Below are positions 61,963-64,000 of a DNA stretch of 64,000 bases, in pieces. The notes beneath the pieces were generated by a model, which saw nothing but the letters and a program-made list of their open reading frames with translations, was not told where the DNA came from and ran no database searches. The position numbers and the translations under genes were made by a program. The DNA is from Callorhinus ursinus (Eukaryota; Chordata; Mammalia; Carnivora; Otariidae). The stretch covers positions 15,169,662-15,233,661 of the forward strand of contig NW_020312902.1 of NCBI RefSeq assembly GCF_003265705.1. The letters run 5' to 3'. The stretch's first letter is position 1. Each line of letters begins with the position of its first letter.

Positions 61963-62004
61963 AAAATTATGACTTACCTGTTTGATTTCCCACATGGCCC
62001 CAAG
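61963..62004 (+). CDS. NT5C2: NT5C2 exon, residues 258-271
   Basis: The smallest constitutive exon in the window: 42 bases, 14 codons (KIMTYLFDFPHGPK), phase 0 at both ends. Its acceptor has a run of T ending in CCAG and its donor is GTACTA. The exact family match and frame leave little doubt. Confidence 0.97.
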
Positions 62005-62328
62005 GTACTATATATAACTTAATAGACCACTGCTTTTAGTAATAATGAATGCATTTAGTCATCCTGGAATATTGAAAGTTAAGGGAATTGTCAGAACTCA
62101 TCTAGAAATCTTCATTAACATCAGAAGTAATGCAGGAGTTAGTATAGTATAACATTGTCCAAGTTTTGAAAATGAAGTAGAAATAAAAGGGAGATATTCA
62201 TGTTATTTAGTGGGATGGGATCAGAATAATAATATGTAGAGTTGTTAAGTTTGTGTGGCAAAGATAGGAATTTTCAGGTTGAGGAAGATATCTGATTTAA
62301 AAGAAACAGAAAATATATATATATTCTT

Positions 62329-62499
62329 TTTTTTTTTTAAGATTGAGAGAGAGCGAGCAAGCACAGCGGGGGAGGGTCAGAGGGAGAAGCAGATTCCCTG
62401 CTGAGCAGGGAGCCCGATGCGGGACTCGATCCAGGGACTCCAGGATCATGACCCGAGCCAAAGGCAGTCGCTTAACCAACTGAGCCACCCAGGCGCACT
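62329..62499 (-). mobile_element. Can-SINE
   Basis: Reverse SINE lacking part of its tail; flanks TATATATATTCTT on both sides. Confidence 0.94.
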
Positions 62500-63294
62500 A
62501 TATATATATTCTTGACAACTTCTGGATATTGCTATTAGTTATTGCTGAGTTCTGTGCCAAGAGAACAGTTAGCTTTGATATTTAGCAGAGAAGTCTTCAT
62601 TCCTGCAATAGGACTACACTTAGATTTAAGGAATACTCATTGCAACTTAGTCACATACTTGTGGGATTTTAGTACTAGGCTTGAGAAAATATCAGTAAAT
62701 CTGATTTGAGATCTCTCAAAAGCACAGTATGCATTGTCCGTCAGCTTGACCTTAAAAGTTTAATAGCATGGTTCCATTTCAGGATGGAAATAATGGTCAT
62801 AACTTCTAGGTTAGTGCTGTGATAAGCCTGCAATATGAGCCAAAGGCTAATGTAAACCTAGAGCCATTATTCTGAGAACATAACCAGTAAAATTTGCTAG
62901 TAATAGTTCCATGTTAAGTTTGTATACTTTGGTACTAATGCTCATCTGCCTCTTTCTTAATCTGTCTCTTGAGTATTGATTTGCATCTCTCCTGGCCGGC
63001 CCCTTTGTGCCTCTGTTACCCCGTTTCAGAGTGTGAGCACACCTTCCTTCATATGTTAAGTTGCTGTGAAATAATTAATAGATAAAATGATTTAAAATGT
63101 GTTAATTTATGTTTTTACCTTGCCTGCTTCCAAAAGAATGTGGCTTATAATAAAACACAATGTTTTTAACAAAATAGTGGGATCTTCTGGATATACTTAA
63201 ATGTCTACATTCCTTGTATCTGAGTTAGATTAAATATTAGTGCCTCAAGGTTAGGAGTGATGTTTTGGCTTTTGCTCTTTCTCATCTTCATCAG

Positions 63295-63402
63295 CCTGGG
63301 AGTTCTCATCGACCATGGCAGTCCTACTTTGACCTGATCTTGGTGGATGCACGGAAGCCACTCTTCTTTGGAGAAGGCACAGTACTGCGTCAGGTGGATA
63401 CT
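63295..63402 (+). CDS. NT5C2: NT5C2 exon with HAD motif III (residues 272-307)
   Basis: This 108-base exon has 36 codons in phase 0, with an acceptor ending ATCAG and a consensus donor GTAAGT. The sequence includes [15 protein letters not shown]. Lys292, the motif III lysine that steadies the phospho-enzyme, is present. Open frames crossing this exon on either strand run on into intron and are not genes. Confidence 0.98.
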
Positions 63403-63639
63403 GTAAGTCGAGAGGATGAGCTGTCTGCTAGCCCATGTTCTTTGTATTTCTCCTTTCCCTACTCTTATTCTTCCTAAGGAAACAGATATTTTTAACTTAC
63501 TAGCCATACCTTTCTTTTGAATTTAATCTAAGTTTTAAACATATTGAGATAGCCAAATAAATCCAAAAGAATATCATTCAAAAGTGCCGTTCATTTAGCT
63601 CCCTATCCAGATCGCACCTTGGGTGGCAATTGTGATTGA

Positions 63640-63774
<135 letters not shown>

Positions 63775-63950
63775 TAAGTCTTTGATCAGACTTGTGAAAG
63801 CTTTGGTGTCCTCCTGGCATAGTGCCACCCAAACTCTTTAGTATTCTGAAGATATTGTCTACTGGAGGTAAATGCTTCGGTCACCTACTAATGCAATAGG
63901 AGTCAGGAGAATGGGTTTGAGAAGTTGTTAGTATGACCTAATTTTGTGGG

Positions 63951-64000
63951 GTTTTTTTTTTTTAAGATTTTTTTTTTTAATATTTTATTTATTCATGAGA
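63951..64000 (-). mobile_element. Can-SINE, cut by the window end
   Basis: T-run, AAGATTTTTTTTTTT and ATTTTATTTATTCATGAGA: the tail of a reverse SINE. Two tail-like stretches suggest a nested pair. Confidence 0.75.

Noticed and set aside
63205..63507. Reverse and out-of-frame open frames over the motif III exon
   Set aside because: Shadows of the real exon at 63295-63402, which matches cN-II exactly in its own frame.

Overview
The window is vertebrate nuclear DNA lying wholly inside one protein-coding gene on the + strand: NT5C2, the cytosolic purine 5'-nucleotidase II (cN-II), a HAD-superfamily phosphatase that prefers IMP and GMP. Eleven constitutive coding exons are read directly from the sequence. 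Their reading frames join without a break across consensus splice sites and cover residues 34 (last base of its codon) to 330 (first base of its codon), 887 coding bases in all. Residue numbers follow the human protein, anchored on the catalytic aspartates D52 and D54, T249 and K292. The earlier exons, carrying residues 1-34, lie upstream of base 1. The rest of the protein (HAD motif IV, the second half of the effector site and the acidic tail) lies beyond base 64000.

The organism is a carnivoran, most probably an arctoid caniform (bear, seal, mustelid or similar). About 50 tRNA-derived Can-SINEs are present, with the head, the CT-rich segment and the tail ending in repeated AAATAA plus ATCTT of the non-canid type. 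They look unlike the dog SINEC_Cf and the cat versions. 5'-truncated L1 copies with the carnivoran type of 3' UTR are also present. The species cannot be fixed from this sequence.

Layout: 1-23511 is intron, filled by an old antisense L1 with many nested SINEs (1-5.4 kb), a younger L1 inside a SINE (6.5-7.4 kb), a mostly single-copy stretch (8.6-11.7 kb), a SINE-rich part (11.7-18 kb), a second single-copy stretch (18-21.8 kb) and an L2 (22.1-22.8 kb). The first exon in the window, with the catalytic aspartates, is at 23512-23585. A 27.1 kb intron follows (23586-50690). It holds L1 copies at 26.5-31.4 kb and 37.2-38.5 kb, a DNA-transposon fossil at 28.5-29.0 kb, a SINE cluster at 40.9-43.5 kb, and a nearly SINE-free stretch at 43.5-52.5 kb. 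Ten further exons are packed into 50691-63745.

No bacterial, viral, CRISPR or operon-like system is present, and no other gene was recognised on either strand. Nearly all the short open reading frames are SINE or L1 sequence read by chance. The most useful leads are a frame-preserving 24-base microexon (52043-52066), a possible alternative first exon that joins in frame to the catalytic exon (ending 10568), a possible stop-bearing exon (46380-46438), three places where SINEs landed repeatedly at the same target site, and a 60-base duplicated segment of unknown origin (39365 and 40386).
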